Source: Acetobacter nitrogenifigens DSM 23921 = NBRC 105050 (GTDB taxonomy: Bacteria > Pseudomonadota > Alphaproteobacteria > Acetobacterales > Acetobacteraceae). From it: 64,000 nucleotides of DNA. Every line of letters starts with the position of its first letter. The stretch's first letter is position 1. The DNA is taken from positions 46,888 through 110,887 of the forward strand of contig NZ_AUBI01000013.1 in assembly GCF_000429165.1 (NCBI RefSeq), given 5' to 3'. The position numbers and the translations under genes were made by a program. Shown piece after piece: positions 29,911-39,538 of the stretch. The notes under the pieces were generated by a model. It had not been told where the DNA came from, did not search any database, and saw only the letters and a list, made by a program, of their open reading frames with translations.

Positions 29911-30321
29911 TTATGCCGCCCCTTTCTCGAAACGCGCGACCTTCTCCAGAGTCGGAAGCCAGGACAGCTTGTCCTTGCAGTAAAGCTCCACTGACGGCGG
30001 AAAATCGCCCGGATGCTCCAGCGTGCCCGCCTTGATGATCGCCAGATGGCTCATCGACGGAACTTCGCTGCGGATGGGAGAGCCGCAATTTGTGCAGAAA
30101 TGGCGCGTCACCATATTTCCGCTGTCGCCCCGCGTATCGTGGCTCCCGGTTTCGCCGTGCTGCCGGTAATCTTCGGCCTTGAAAATCACGACGTGGGAAA
30201 AAGAGCTTCCTGTCTGCTTCTGGCAATCTGTGCAGTTGCACAGCCCTGAAACCAACGGTTCCCCTGTAATCTCGTAGGTAATCGCGCCGCAAAGGCATTG
30301 GCCGGTGATGTGGGTGCTCAT
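29911..30321 (-). CDS. GFA family protein (Mss4-like fold)
   Basis: A 136-residue protein of the GFA/Mss4-like family. Three Cys-containing motifs would bind zinc: GQCLCGAITYE, LCNCTDCQKQTGSSFS and HFCTNCGSPIRS. Founding members were described as glutathione-dependent formaldehyde-activating enzymes, but many family members have no proven activity. The ATG at 30321 is preferred over a start ten codons upstream. It stands alone, with a 280-base non-coding gap toward hydA in which I see no gene. Confidence 0.88.
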   Translation of the reverse strand: MSTHITGQCLCGAITYEITGEPLVSGLCNCTDCQKQTGSSFSHVVIFKAEDYRQHGETGSHDTRGDSGNMVTRHFCTNCGSPIRSEVPSMSHLAIIKAGTLEHPGDFPPSVELYCKDKLSWLPTLEKVARFEKGAA

Positions 30322-30606
30322 ATCGTCAATCGCTCCGACGCCACGACGCATGCGGATATTCGCACCGACGCGCTCCGGGACGCCTGCGTGGCCCGACGTC
30401 CTGCGCCGACCCGCAGCATAAGCGTGATTCCGGGCGAACGGGAAATCCCCGCGCGCGTCCCGCGCTGCGGACCGTCGCCTTGACCGCGGGTCATGGACCT
30501 TCGCATAACACCACTCTTCGATGGGGCGCCTATCCCTCGCCTCGCCGCTCCTTGACGTTCCCGCCCGTTGGCGTTTCGCCGACCCTCACGACAGATGGCC
30601 CAGACG

Positions 30607-33537
30607 ATGACCGAGTCCCGAGACAAGAAGCCCGACGCCGCCCGCCCGAACGGGAACGCCGCGCCTGACATTTACCGGGAGACGGTTTTTCTGCCGGTCA
30701 CGTCCTTTCCGATGCGCGGCAACCTGCCGACGCGCGAGCCGGATCTGCTGGCGCGCTGGGACGCGCTGGAGCTTGATCGGAAGATCGCCGACGCGGCCAA
30801 AGGCAGGCCTGTTTTCACGCTGCATGACGGACCGCCCTACGCCAACGGTCATCTCCATATCGGCCACGCGCTGAACAAGATTCTCAAGGACGTGATCAAC
30901 CGCAGCCACCGTATGTCGGGCTACGCGGTGCATTACGTTCCGGGCTGGGACTGTCACGGGCTTCCGATCGAATGGAAGATCGAGGAAGAATATCGCAAGG
31001 CGAAGAAGGACAAGGACGCGGTTCCGGTCCTGCAGTTCCGCGCCGAATGTCGCGAATGGGCCGGGCGCTGGCTCGACGTGCAGATGGCGGAATTCAAGCG
31101 TCTCGGCGTGCAAGCCGAATGGGCGCGACGCTACGCCACGATGGATTTCTCGTCCGAAGCCGCGATCGTGGGCGAGATCGGGCAGTTCCTGCTGAACGGC
31201 GGGCTGTATCGCGGCCTGCGTCCGGTCATGTGGAGCCCGGTTGAAAAGACCGCTCTGGCGGACGCGGAAATCGAGTACCACGACCACACCTCGACGACCA
31301 TTTTCGTCGCGTTTCCGTTCATCAAGGATCCCACGGCGGCGGGCGCGCTCGACGGCGTGTCTGCGGTTATCTGGACGACCACGCCGTGGACCATCCCGGC
31401 CAACCGCGCCATCGCCTATGGCCCGGAGATCACCTACGTCGTCCTGCGCGTTGACGAGACGACGCCCGAGGCGAAGCTTGAGGCCGGGGCAAAGATTCTG
31501 GTCGCGGAGGAACTGGTCAGTTCCGTTTGCAGTGCAGCCGGAATCCTGACGCACCACATTCTCTACACCCTGCCGGGAGAGGCTCTGGCGGGCGCGCAAT
31601 GCGCCCACCCGCTGCGCGGCGACGGCTATGATTTCGACGTGCCGCTGCTGCCGGGCGATTTCGTCACGACCGACGCGGGCACGGGCCTCGTCCATATGGC
31701 GCCGTCGCATGGCGAGGACGACTTCATCGTCTCCGTCGCGCACGGGATCGAAGTGCCTGAGCTGGTGATGGACGACGGCCGTTACGCGCCGCACACGCCG
31801 CTGTTCGCGGGCGGCCACGTCTTCAAGGCCGCCGATCCGGTGTGCGAGGCGCTGTCGGCGGCGATGGAGCGCGCCAATCAGGCGGTCGACGCCCCCGCCG
31901 GTCTGGTGGCCCGTGGGACGCTTGTTCATTCCTACCCGCATTCGTGGCGTTCACGCACGCCGGTCATCTACCGCGCGACCCCGCAATGGTTCATCCGCAT
32001 GGACGGCGAAGGCGAACTCCGTGTTTCCGCGCTGAAGGCGCTGGAGGACGTGACCTTTGTGCCGGAGCAGTCCCGCAACCGTCTGACGTCGATGGTCGAG
32101 AGCCGCCCGGACTGGTGCATCTCGCGCCAGCGCGCCTGGGGCGTGCCAATCGCCGTGTTCGTGGAGAAGGCGACCGGGCAGGTCCTGCGCGACCCGGAAG
32201 TGATGCAGCGCATTGTCGTGGCCTTCCGCGCGGAAGGCGCCGACGCGTGGTACAAGGACGAGCCGAAGCGTTTCCTGGGCAACGCCTACAATGCTGACGA
32301 TTACGAGCAGGTATTCGATATCGTCGATGTCTGGTTCGAGAGCGGATCGACCCACTCCTTCGTGCTGGGCTCGGACGAGTTGCAGTTCCCTGCGGACCTG
32401 TATCTGGAAGGCTCCGACCAGCATCGCGGCTGGTTCCAGTCCTCGTTGCTGGAAAGCGTCGGGACGCGCGGCATCTCGCCTTTCAAGGCTCTGGTGACCA
32501 ACGGCTTCGTTCTGGACGAGCATGGTCGCAAGATGTCGAAGTCGCTCGGCAACGTCGTCGCCCCGCAGGACGTCAACGACACCCTCGGCGCGGATATCCT
32601 GCGCCTGTGGGTGATGAATTCCGACACCAACGAAGATCTCCGCATCGGCAAGGAAATTCTCAAGCAGCAGGGTGAACTGTACCGCCGTCTCCGCAACACC
32701 CTTCGCTGGCTTCTCGGCGCGCTGGAGGGTTTCTCCGACGCGGAGACCGTGCCTTACGCCGAGTTGCCCGAGCTTGAACGCTGGGTGCTGCACCGTCTGA
32801 CCGAACTGGGCGGCCTGATTGCCCGGGCAGTAGAGACGCATGAGTGGGTCGGCGTATATCCCGCACTGCACGGCTTCTGCACCACCGACCTGTCGGCGTT
32901 TTATTTCGACGTTCGCAAGGACGCGCTGTATTGCGACGCCATCGACAGCCATCGCCGACGCGCGACCCGCACGGTGCTCGACATCCTGCATCGCTGTCTC
33001 GCGACGTGGCTCGCGCCGGTGCTGGTGTTCACGGCCGACGACGCCTGGACGGCGCGGTTCGGCGAGCAGACGAGCGTGCATCTCGAACAGTTCCCGGACC
33101 TTCCGGGCGAGTGGCACAACCCGGAGCTTGGCGAGCGTTGGGTCACACTGCGCGCCGTGCGTCGCGTGATCACGACGGAAATCGAGGAAGCGCGCCGAAG
33201 CGGTCTGGTGGGTTCTTCCTTGCAGGCTCAGGTGGAGTTGCCGCTTTCCGAAGCCGAAGCGGGCGCGTTCGCGGGCGTCGACTGGAGCGATCTCGCCATT
33301 GTCTCCCATACGGAAGTGTCCGTAGTTCCGGGCGCGGCGTCGGTTTACCTCGCCCCGCTCACCGCCGACATCGACGCCGGAGCGCCCCACGGGCCGCCGC
33401 TGGTCACCCCGGCGGTCGGCGAGAAATGCGCGCGTTGCTGGCGGGTTCTGCCTGAGGTTGGCAAGACTGCCGCCCATCCGACCCTTTGCTTCCGCTGCGC
33501 CAGCGTCGTCGAAGGCCGGACGGGCGCCTGCCAGTGA
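30607..33537 (+). CDS. ileS: Isoleucine-tRNA ligase
   Basis: Cytoplasmic class I synthetase, 976 residues. The HIGH motif is in PYANGHLHIGHALNK, the editing domain contains WTTTPWTIPANRAI, the KMSKS loop is GRKMSKSLGNVV, and a C-terminal zinc-binding Cys set (CARCWR and CFRCA) is present. It charges tRNA-Ile and edits valine. Starts at 30595 and 30607 are both possible, with no strong Shine-Dalgarno for either; the difference is four residues. The stop overlaps or adjoins lspA, giving the common ileS-lspA pair. Confidence 0.97.
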   Translation: MTESRDKKPDAARPNGNAAPDIYRETVFLPVTSFPMRGNLPTREPDLLARWDALELDRKIADAAKGRPVFTLHDGPPYANGHLHIGHALNKILKDVINRSHRMSGYAVHYVPGWDCHGLPIEWKIEEEYRKAKKDKDAVPVLQFRAECREWAGRWLDVQMAEFKRLGVQAEWARRYATMDFSSEAAIVGEIGQFLLNGGLYRGLRPVMWSPVEKTALADAEIEYHDHTSTTIFVAFPFIKDPTAAGALDGVSAVIWTTTPWTIPANRAIAYGPEITYVVLRVDETTPEAKLEAGAKILVAEELVSSVCSAAGILTHHILYTLPGEALAGAQCAHPLRGDGYDFDVPLLPGDFVTTDAGTGLVHMAPSHGEDDFIVSVAHGIEVPELVMDDGRYAPHTPLFAGGHVFKAADPVCEALSAAMERANQAVDAPAGLVARGTLVHSYPHSWRSRTPVIYRATPQWFIRMDGEGELRVSALKALEDVTFVPEQSRNRLTSMVESRPDWCISRQRAWGVPIAVFVEKATGQVLRDPEVMQRIVVAFRAEGADAWYKDEPKRFLGNAYNADDYEQVFDIVDVWFESGSTHSFVLGSDELQFPADLYLEGSDQHRGWFQSSLLESVGTRGISPFKALVTNGFVLDEHGRKMSKSLGNVVAPQDVNDTLGADILRLWVMNSDTNEDLRIGKEILKQQGELYRRLRNTLRWLLGALEGFSDAETVPYAELPELERWVLHRLTELGGLIARAVETHEWVGVYPALHGFCTTDLSAFYFDVRKDALYCDAIDSHRRRATRTVLDILHRCLATWLAPVLVFTADDAWTARFGEQTSVHLEQFPDLPGEWHNPELGERWVTLRAVRRVITTEIEEARRSGLVGSSLQAQVELPLSEAEAGAFAGVDWSDLAIVSHTEVSVVPGAASVYLAPLTADIDAGAPHGPPLVTPAVGEKCARCWRVLPEVGKTAAHPTLCFRCASVVEGRTGACQ

Positions 33538-33551
33538 CGACGATCGAAACG

Positions 33552-34070
33552 ATGACAAAAGCGACTGAGGCCGACATCCGGCAAGGCTCTCGCGCGCCGC
33601 TGGCGCTCGGGCTTCTCACCGCGATGATCGTCCTCTCCGCCGATCAACTCAGCAAGTATTGGATCCTGTATGGGTTCCATCTGCCGGACAGGGGATCGGT
33701 CCCGATCCTGCCGGGGCTGAACTTCACGATGGTATGGAACACTGCCGTGACGTTCGGCATGTTCTCCCGCGCGGGCGCGTCGGGACGCATCATCTTCTCT
33801 GTGGTTGCGCTGGTCATTGTTGGCGGTCTGATGATGTGGATGGCCCGGTCGCGTCGTCCGTTGATCACTTGTGCGGTCGGGGCGATCGCCGGCGGAGCGA
33901 TCGGCAACGTTATCGACCGGTTACGCTATGGCGCCGTTGTGGATTTTATTCACCTACACGCCGCCGGATGGTCATGGTATGTGTTCAACGTCGCTGACTC
34001 GGCGATCGTTTGCAGCGTCGCTGCGCTGATCGTCGACGGGCTTCTCCAGGATGGACGGAAGACCGGCTGA
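33552..34070 (+). CDS. lspA: Lipoprotein signal peptidase II
   Basis: A 172-residue inner-membrane aspartic protease with four hydrophobic segments. The catalytic Asp residues lie in DRLRYGAVVDFI and FNVADSAI, and SADQLSKYW is the conserved first-helix end. It removes signal peptides from prolipoproteins. A GTG at 33534 overlapping the ileS stop (GTGA) would add six residues and couple translation; ATG 33552 is listed. A DUF3035 lipoprotein gene, itself a predicted substrate, follows 42 bases later. Confidence 0.95.
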   Translation: MTKATEADIRQGSRAPLALGLLTAMIVLSADQLSKYWILYGFHLPDRGSVPILPGLNFTMVWNTAVTFGMFSRAGASGRIIFSVVALVIVGGLMMWMARSRRPLITCAVGAIAGGAIGNVIDRLRYGAVVDFIHLHAAGWSWYVFNVADSAIVCSVAALIVDGLLQDGRKTG

Positions 34071-34112
34071 CGGCCGCAAACCTGTTGCGGGTGACTAGGT
34101 AATGGGGCGTTT

Positions 34113-34655
34113 ATGGTGCGAGTAAATTCGGCTCTTCTGTCTACGGTCGGCGTCGCGGGTCTGGCGATCTCGCTGTCCGGATGCTCCGGTGCGGACGTAA
34201 GCCGCGCCTTCGGGCTGGAGCGCAGCGTTCCAGACGAATACACCGTCACCACGCGTTCCCCCCTGTCGATGCCGCCGTCAAGCGAACTGGCGCCGCCCTC
34301 CACCGGTGCGTCGCGTCCGCAGGACGAGAGCGAGCGGTTGCAGGCTCTGGAAACCCTCTCCCCCGACGTGGCGCTCCATGGCTCTTCGGGCAGCGGCAGC
34401 GAAGGCCAGAGTCTTCTGATCAGCGAGGCCGGAGCATCCTCGACCCAGCCGAATCAGGGCGAACTGGGCGCAGCCGGCGACAAAAGTTACGTTGACCAAC
34501 TGCTGTTCTGGAAGGGCGGCGGCGCAGGCGGCGTTGTCGACGGCGAATCCGAAAACAGGCGCCTGAAAGCCAACGCAGCTCTCGGCAACCCTCCGACGCA
34601 GGGCGCCACGCCGACACAGCACGAAAAGAAATCCAAGTTTATGGGCATATTCTGA
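34113..34655 (+). CDS. DUF3035 lipoprotein (BamF-like)
   Basis: A 180-residue predicted lipoprotein with lipobox SLSGC at about residues 20-24. The rest is low in hydrophobicity and rich in Pro, Ser and Gly, with the DUF3035 pattern [17 protein letters not shown] after the anchor. In Caulobacter-type bacteria the DUF3035 protein BamF belongs to the outer-membrane beta-barrel assembly complex. The lspA-DUF3035 order is typical for alphaproteobacteria, which supports the call. The C-terminus ends in a short basic stretch, KKSKFMGIF. Confidence 0.82.
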   Translation: MVRVNSALLSTVGVAGLAISLSGCSGADVSRAFGLERSVPDEYTVTTRSPLSMPPSSELAPPSTGASRPQDESERLQALETLSPDVALHGSSGSGSEGQSLLISEAGASSTQPNQGELGAAGDKSYVDQLLFWKGGGAGGVVDGESENRRLKANAALGNPPTQGATPTQHEKKSKFMGIF

Positions 34656-34676
34656 CCGTAGAATCAGGATCAGGCC

Positions 34677-34700
34677 CCTTTCCTGTTTTCGGCGGAAAGG
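34677..34700 (+). terminator. Hairpin after the DUF3035 gene
   Basis: Seven-base arms CCTTTCC and GGAAAGG with a 10-base loop lie 22 bases after the DUF3035 stop and are followed by TTGCTT. The tail is short of a full T-run, so this is a moderate intrinsic-terminator candidate for ileS-lspA-DUF3035. Confidence 0.5.
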
Positions 34701-34905
34701 TTGCTTAAAAACCTCCCCCGCCTGGCAAAGCGCGACGCGTAACAGACGCTTTTGGGTTGCGGCATTCACCCTCCGCCAAACGTCTTACCGAAATCCTGCC
34801 GTTTTTTTACTTGCGGCGGGACGTTCTTCCCCACAGCCTTGCGACGAACCAGCGACGATGCGCGCGCCAATTCGGGCGCTTTCTCGTTCGCACAGAGCAG
34901 ACTGC

Positions 34906-35838
34906 ATGGCTTCTTCTTTCCCTGAACCACGTCCCAGTGAAATCACGCCCCGGCACGCGTATCTTCGACGGCGGAGCCTGTTGGCCGCTGCCGGGTTACT
35001 CGGCGGTTCTCAAATCGCGAGCGCCGCGGGTCTTTCCGTGCATCCGGGCCCATTCAATGCGTCCGAGCCTCTGACGCCGCGAGAGGACGTGACGCACTAC
35101 AACAATTTCTATGAATTTGGGTTGGACAAAGCCGATCCCGCACGCCTCTCCGGCGGGTTTCAGCCTCGCCCATGGACGTTGACGATCGACGGCGCAGTCG
35201 CTAGGCCTCTGACGCTGGACGTAGATACGCTGATCGCAGGCGGCGCCCTGGAAAGCCGCGTCTACCGGATGCGCTGCGTAGAGGCGTGGTCAATGGTGAT
35301 TCCATGGGACGGCGTGCCTCTGGCCGATATTCTGCGTAAGGCAGAACCGCAGGGATCAGCCAAGTATGTGGCGTTTCAATCCGTGGTCCGTCCAGACCAA
35401 ATGCCCGGCCAGAGAGGCGGACTTGGGTCTCTCGACTGGCCCTATGTCGAGGGGTTGCGGCTGGACGAGGCGATGAACCCGTTGTCGTTTCTGGCGCTTG
35501 GCCTGTACGGCGACCTGTTGCCAAATCAGAACGGGGCGCCGCTCCGCCTTGTGACGCCATGGAAATACGGCTTCAAAGGCATAAAATCGATCACGAGAAT
35601 CACGCTGGTCTCGGAAATGCCGCCGACGACGTGGAATCGTATGGCGTCTAACGAGTATGGATTTTACGCGAACGTGAATCCTGAGGTCGATCATCCCCGC
35701 TGGAGTCAGGCTAGCGAACGGATTATTGGCAGCGGCGGCTTCTTTGGCGAAACGCGCAAGCCAACACAGATGTTCAACGGTTACGGGGCGCAGGTCGCGC
35801 AGCTTTACGCAGGCATGGATCTCCGGAAATTCTATTAA
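34906..35838 (+). CDS. msrP: Protein-methionine-sulfoxide reductase catalytic subunit
   Basis: A 310-residue periplasmic molybdoenzyme of the YedY/MsrP type. A Tat signal [14 protein letters not shown] begins near residue 22. The Mo-ligand Cys is in [15 protein letters not shown], and [24 protein letters not shown] and [15 protein letters not shown] are family blocks. It repairs oxidised Met residues in envelope proteins using electrons from MsrQ, which is encoded downstream on the same strand. The start at 34906 keeps a plausible Tat leader; an upstream start adds 16 residues. Confidence 0.95.
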   Translation: MASSFPEPRPSEITPRHAYLRRRSLLAAAGLLGGSQIASAAGLSVHPGPFNASEPLTPREDVTHYNNFYEFGLDKADPARLSGGFQPRPWTLTIDGAVARPLTLDVDTLIAGGALESRVYRMRCVEAWSMVIPWDGVPLADILRKAEPQGSAKYVAFQSVVRPDQMPGQRGGLGSLDWPYVEGLRLDEAMNPLSFLALGLYGDLLPNQNGAPLRLVTPWKYGFKGIKSITRITLVSEMPPTTWNRMASNEYGFYANVNPEVDHPRWSQASERIIGSGGFFGETRKPTQMFNGYGAQVAQLYAGMDLRKFY

Positions 35839-36208
35839 CGTGCCAGACGTATTCCGCTTGAGCCGCCGATGCGCCAGATCCGTTTTGAGGCCCTCCAACC
35901 CGTCCTGCGGCTGGGTAACGCTCCTTCCTTGCAGCCTTGGGTGAGATTACAAGCCCACTGTTTGGCTCCATGAGTCCTGCAGGCGGCTTCCGGGCTTGAC
36001 CTGATCAGGAAAGATTGCGTTTTTTCGTTCATGTAATGCAATCGCCGAATAATCTTGAGACAGATGCGAACCAACATGCTCTCCACTGTAACGAACTGGC
36101 CAATTGCGTCGGCCGAGCCAACGATATTCGGACGGACGTAAGGGCGATGCGCGTCAAGCGAGGCAGATCAGAAAATACCTTTCCCGCCCCCTTTCGATCA
36201 GGCGCGGC
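35839..36208. other. Non-coding gap between msrP and msrQ
   Basis: A 370-base stretch with only short, non-family ORFs. It is unusually long for an msrPQ pair, which often overlap. It may hold a separate msrQ promoter; I could not fix one and see no clear terminator. Confidence 0.45.
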
Positions 36209-36853
36209 ATGAGCCCGCTGTCTGTTCGCGGCGGCCCATCGTCATCCCTGAAACGATGGCTAAAATCTCCGGCCGCACGCTGGACGCTCTATTTCGTTGC
36301 GCTTTGTCCTGCAGCATGGTGGTTCTGGCTGGGCGCACAAAACAGGCTGGGCGCAGATCCTGTCCGGGCGTTCGAGGAATTTCTCGGCCTCTGGGCCTAC
36401 AGATTTCTTCTGGCAAGTCTTCTGATCACGCCATTGCGTATCGCCTTCAGCATCAACTTGATCGTTTATCGTCGGGTTCTGGGGCTGTTATGCTTTTCCT
36501 ACGCAGTCATGCATGTGCTCGCTTATCTGGCGCTGGACCTGCGATTTGATTTTCGCATTTTCGGCGACGACATAACGAAACGTCCGTTCCTCGTTTTCGG
36601 AATGCTGACGCTCCTCTGCCTGTCGCCGCTAGCGCTCACATCGACGAACGGAGCGATCCGGCGCTTGGGCCGAAACTGGAAAAAACTGCATCGTCTCGCT
36701 TATGTGGCGCTTGTGACCGCATCGGTTCACTTTCTCATGGCGTTCAAGACATGGCACACGGATGCGGCTCTGTTCGTGGCGTTCGGGATGTTTTTATTGA
36801 TCTTTCGGGGCGTCCGCTCGTTTCAAAACCCAAAGAGACGTCGTGTCGCCTGA
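36209..36853 (+). CDS. msrQ: MsrQ haem-binding membrane subunit
   Basis: A 214-residue integral membrane protein of the ferric reductase-like family. About six hydrophobic helices are seen, with candidate haem His residues in CFSYAVMHVLAYL, LHRLAYVALVTASVHF and FKTWHTDA. It passes electrons from the quinone pool or flavin reductase to periplasmic MsrP. ATG 36209 removes a basic upstream extension. An exported amidohydrolase follows 29 bases later and is likely cotranscribed. Confidence 0.92.
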   Translation: MSPLSVRGGPSSSLKRWLKSPAARWTLYFVALCPAAWWFWLGAQNRLGADPVRAFEEFLGLWAYRFLLASLLITPLRIAFSINLIVYRRVLGLLCFSYAVMHVLAYLALDLRFDFRIFGDDITKRPFLVFGMLTLLCLSPLALTSTNGAIRRLGRNWKKLHRLAYVALVTASVHFLMAFKTWHTDAALFVAFGMFLLIFRGVRSFQNPKRRRVA

Positions 36854-36882
36854 CGCGTGATGATCGCAAGGAACTGGCATTC

Positions 36883-38268
36883 ATGAAATCACTGACTTTC
36901 CGGGCTGTTTGCCTGACCTCGCTCTCGCTGCTTGCTGCCGGGTGCGCGCATGAAGAGGCAACAAGTTCCAATCAGACCTTTTTCGAGCATGTTTCCGTCA
37001 TCGACGGTTCAGGCGCCGCCGCGCAACCGAATATGACCGTAATCATGCAGGACGGAAAAATTGTTTCGGTCACGCCCGACGCATCGGCGACGCCACCGGC
37101 TGGCGCCACCATCGTCGACCTGACAGGCAAAACCATGATTCCCGGCCTGGTCTCCGATCATGTGCATGTCGGGTTGTACGAGGGAACCGACGTAGGCTCG
37201 AAGCATTTCACGCGCAACGTAATCCTCCGCCAGTTGCAGCAGTATGAACGTTACGGCGTGACCACAGTCGTCGCACTCGGCGTCACACGCTCGCCACTGT
37301 TCGACGATCTGCGGCGCGAGCAGCATGCGGAGCAGAATCCGGGCGCCGATCTGTTTGGTGTGGATCAGGGCATAGGCGTCCCCGGCGGCGCTCCTCCCGC
37401 TGCGATGATGCATGTGGACGACGAACAGGTTCTACGGCCTGCAACGCCTGAGGCCGCTCGCGCCGCCGTCGACAAAATGGCGTCGGAAGGGACTGATCTG
37501 GTCAAGATCTGGGTGGACACCTTCACGAACGGAGTGGCTGGCAAGGCGCCGATGCCTGTCATGTCGCCAGACGTCGTAAAGGCGGTGATCACGCGTTCGC
37601 ACGAGCATGATTTGCGGGTCGCCGCCCATATCCATGATCTGCACTACGCCAGGGAGATGGTCGCCGACCATGCAGACATACTGGCTCACGGGGTGCGTGA
37701 CACCGCAGTCGACGCGGCGCTTATCAACGCCATGAAAAGTGGTGGGGTATGGTATATCCCCACCATCAGCCTTGATGAATCCATCTATTTCTACGCTGAT
37801 AACCCCGATATCCTGTCTGACCCCGAACTGACGCATGGCTTGAGTTCGGAACTGAGGAATCGCTTCGCGGATGCGGGGTGGAGGAAAAAGACGCTCGCCG
37901 ATCCGCAAACCGCAGCGGCGCGCAAGGCGGTCGTGATGAATGAACACAACCTGTTTACCTTGTACACTGCGGGCGTGAATATTGGCTTTGGCACGGATTC
38001 GGGCGCAACGCCGTTGCGGATACCTGGATACGCCGAACATCGCGAACTGCGTCTTCTTGTTCAGGCCGGATTGACGCCGGTTCAGGCTCTGACGCTGGCT
38101 ACGGGGCAAGCCGCTGCTCTCATGCATCTTAGTGATCGCGGCGTGCTGGCGGCGGGCAAGCGAGCGGACTTTGTGATCCTGGACGCCGATCCCAGCAACG
38201 ATATCGGCGCCGTGGATCGCATTTCTCAAGTGTGGCGCGGGGGGCGGCAGATGTCGCTTACGCAGTAA
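36883..38268 (+). CDS. Exported amidohydrolase lipoprotein
   Basis: A 461-residue amidohydrolase of the imidazolonepropionase/prolidase-like group. A lipobox LLAAGC ends a signal of about 20 residues. Metal ligands are visible in SDHVHVG, AAHIHDLHY, ILAHGVRD and GTDSGATP. It presumably hydrolyses a small peptide-like or cyclic amide at the envelope; the substrate is unknown. AAGGAA lies about eight bases before ATG 36883. It is 29 bases after msrQ, but no functional link to methionine sulfoxide repair is known. Confidence 0.85.
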   Translation: MKSLTFRAVCLTSLSLLAAGCAHEEATSSNQTFFEHVSVIDGSGAAAQPNMTVIMQDGKIVSVTPDASATPPAGATIVDLTGKTMIPGLVSDHVHVGLYEGTDVGSKHFTRNVILRQLQQYERYGVTTVVALGVTRSPLFDDLRREQHAEQNPGADLFGVDQGIGVPGGAPPAAMMHVDDEQVLRPATPEAARAAVDKMASEGTDLVKIWVDTFTNGVAGKAPMPVMSPDVVKAVITRSHEHDLRVAAHIHDLHYAREMVADHADILAHGVRDTAVDAALINAMKSGGVWYIPTISLDESIYFYADNPDILSDPELTHGLSSELRNRFADAGWRKKTLADPQTAAARKAVVMNEHNLFTLYTAGVNIGFGTDSGATPLRIPGYAEHRELRLLVQAGLTPVQALTLATGQAAALMHLSDRGVLAAGKRADFVILDADPSNDIGAVDRISQVWRGGRQMSLTQ

Positions 38269-38606
38269 TTTTCACCAACGTATGACTGGCGAGGGCTTCT
38301 GCCTCTTACGCAAGGAGCCTCGCTATCGCGACGGACGACACGGTCAGCAAGTCCAACCCGAAGAAAACGCGCCGACTGCCCAAACCCGGCGGGCTCGCAG
38401 GTAATTCCCGCGCATCCTGCATCGTAGAAACCGGGCACACGGCGCCGATGTGGCGCGCAATGCCGCGTGTTATCGCAGCCCGCCACTCAATTTCACGCTT
38501 CAATCTCCCCGAAGCGCAAGCTAGCGGCCATGAATCGCCATCGCAGGACCTGAGCGCTATGCTTCTCCCTTGTTCACGACTGATTGCCAGAAAACGAGGT
38601 TCATGA
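38269..38606. other. Intergenic gap with candidate terminator
   Basis: A 338-base stretch before the HAD gene. Arms GCGAGG (38289-38294) and CCTCGC (38318-38323), with inner CTT/AAG pairing, form a hairpin 20 bases after the amidohydrolase stop that may end the msrQ-amidohydrolase message. No T-run follows. The rest shows no gene. Confidence 0.4.
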
Positions 38607-39314
38607 ATGAAGCGTGACGACACGGTGCGGACGCAGACAGCGGTTCTCTTTGATCTCGACGGTACAATCGTCGACTCCCGCACCGGAATAATTGATAGCC
38701 TGCACGGAACGTTGCGCGACCTCGGCCATGAACCAGACCCTTCGCATGACCTGACCTGGGTGGTCGGACCGCCGCTACGAGACCTGATCGGCGAAATTCT
38801 CAATCATTATGGCGACGATCGCTGCGACGAGGCCATGGCCTTCTATCGCGCCCGTTACGAGGCCGAGGGGATGTTCCGGACGCCCGTTTTTTCAGGGATG
38901 CGTGAGGCGATCGACGTCATTGGTTCGCATGGACGTCGATTGTTCATCGCGACATCCAAGCCGATACATCTCGCCCGCGCTATCCTGGAGCAGCACGGGC
39001 TATTGAGCCGGTTCGAGCATGTGTACGGCGCCCGGCCCGACGATAGCGGCGCGGAGAAGCCCGAGTTGATCGCCGCCGCCCTTCATGAGCAGGGACTGGA
39101 CAAGCGCCGCGTCGTCATGATCGGCGATCGTCGCTTCGACATCAGCGGCGCCCATGCGAACGGGGTGCGCGGTCTGGGCGTGTCGTGGGGATATGGCGGT
39201 CAGACCGAGCTTGAAGACGCAGGGGCCGAAGGGATCGTCGATCATCCAGACGATCTGCCCGCGGCGGTTGAGCAGCACCTGCACGCTGCCGGTCTCCATC
39301 TCCACGACGCTTGA
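38607..39314 (+). CDS. HAD-family phosphatase (phosphoglycolate phosphatase-like)
   Basis: A 235-residue HAD hydrolase with C1-type cap. The nucleophile motif is LFDLDGTIVDS, motif II is FIATSKP, and motif III/IV is EKPELI and MIGDRRFDISGA. Members of this Gph/PpaX-like branch dephosphorylate phosphoglycolate, pyrophosphate or 5'-nucleotides; the substrate cannot be told here. It follows a 340-base gap and is followed by ilvE 224 bases later, so it is probably monocistronic. Confidence 0.85.
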   Translation: MKRDDTVRTQTAVLFDLDGTIVDSRTGIIDSLHGTLRDLGHEPDPSHDLTWVVGPPLRDLIGEILNHYGDDRCDEAMAFYRARYEAEGMFRTPVFSGMREAIDVIGSHGRRLFIATSKPIHLARAILEQHGLLSRFEHVYGARPDDSGAEKPELIAAALHEQGLDKRRVVMIGDRRFDISGAHANGVRGLGVSWGYGGQTELEDAGAEGIVDHPDDLPAAVEQHLHAAGLHLHDA

Positions 39315-39538
39315 TCAGCCCTTCTGGCGTTTCCCCTGCGTATCGGGTCTGCCCGATTTGCATGGAGCGTCTTGCTGAACATGCAAATTGGCGCTCATCT
39401 GTCGGCCCCGTCGCGCTCCCTTGTGCGCAGGAGGCGAAGCGGGGCGACCTAATAACGAAGACTGACGCGTAAAAGCTATCGCGCGGCAGAAACAACACGA
39501 TGCCGGAACCTTTTCGGGTCGATAACGGGAGACAGAAC

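Noticed and set aside
31951..33558. Minus-strand 535-codon ORF
   Set aside because: Antisense to ileS, which is unmistakable.
38306..38803. Minus-strand 165-codon ORF
   Set aside because: Half of it is antisense to the HAD phosphatase and the rest lacks any motif.
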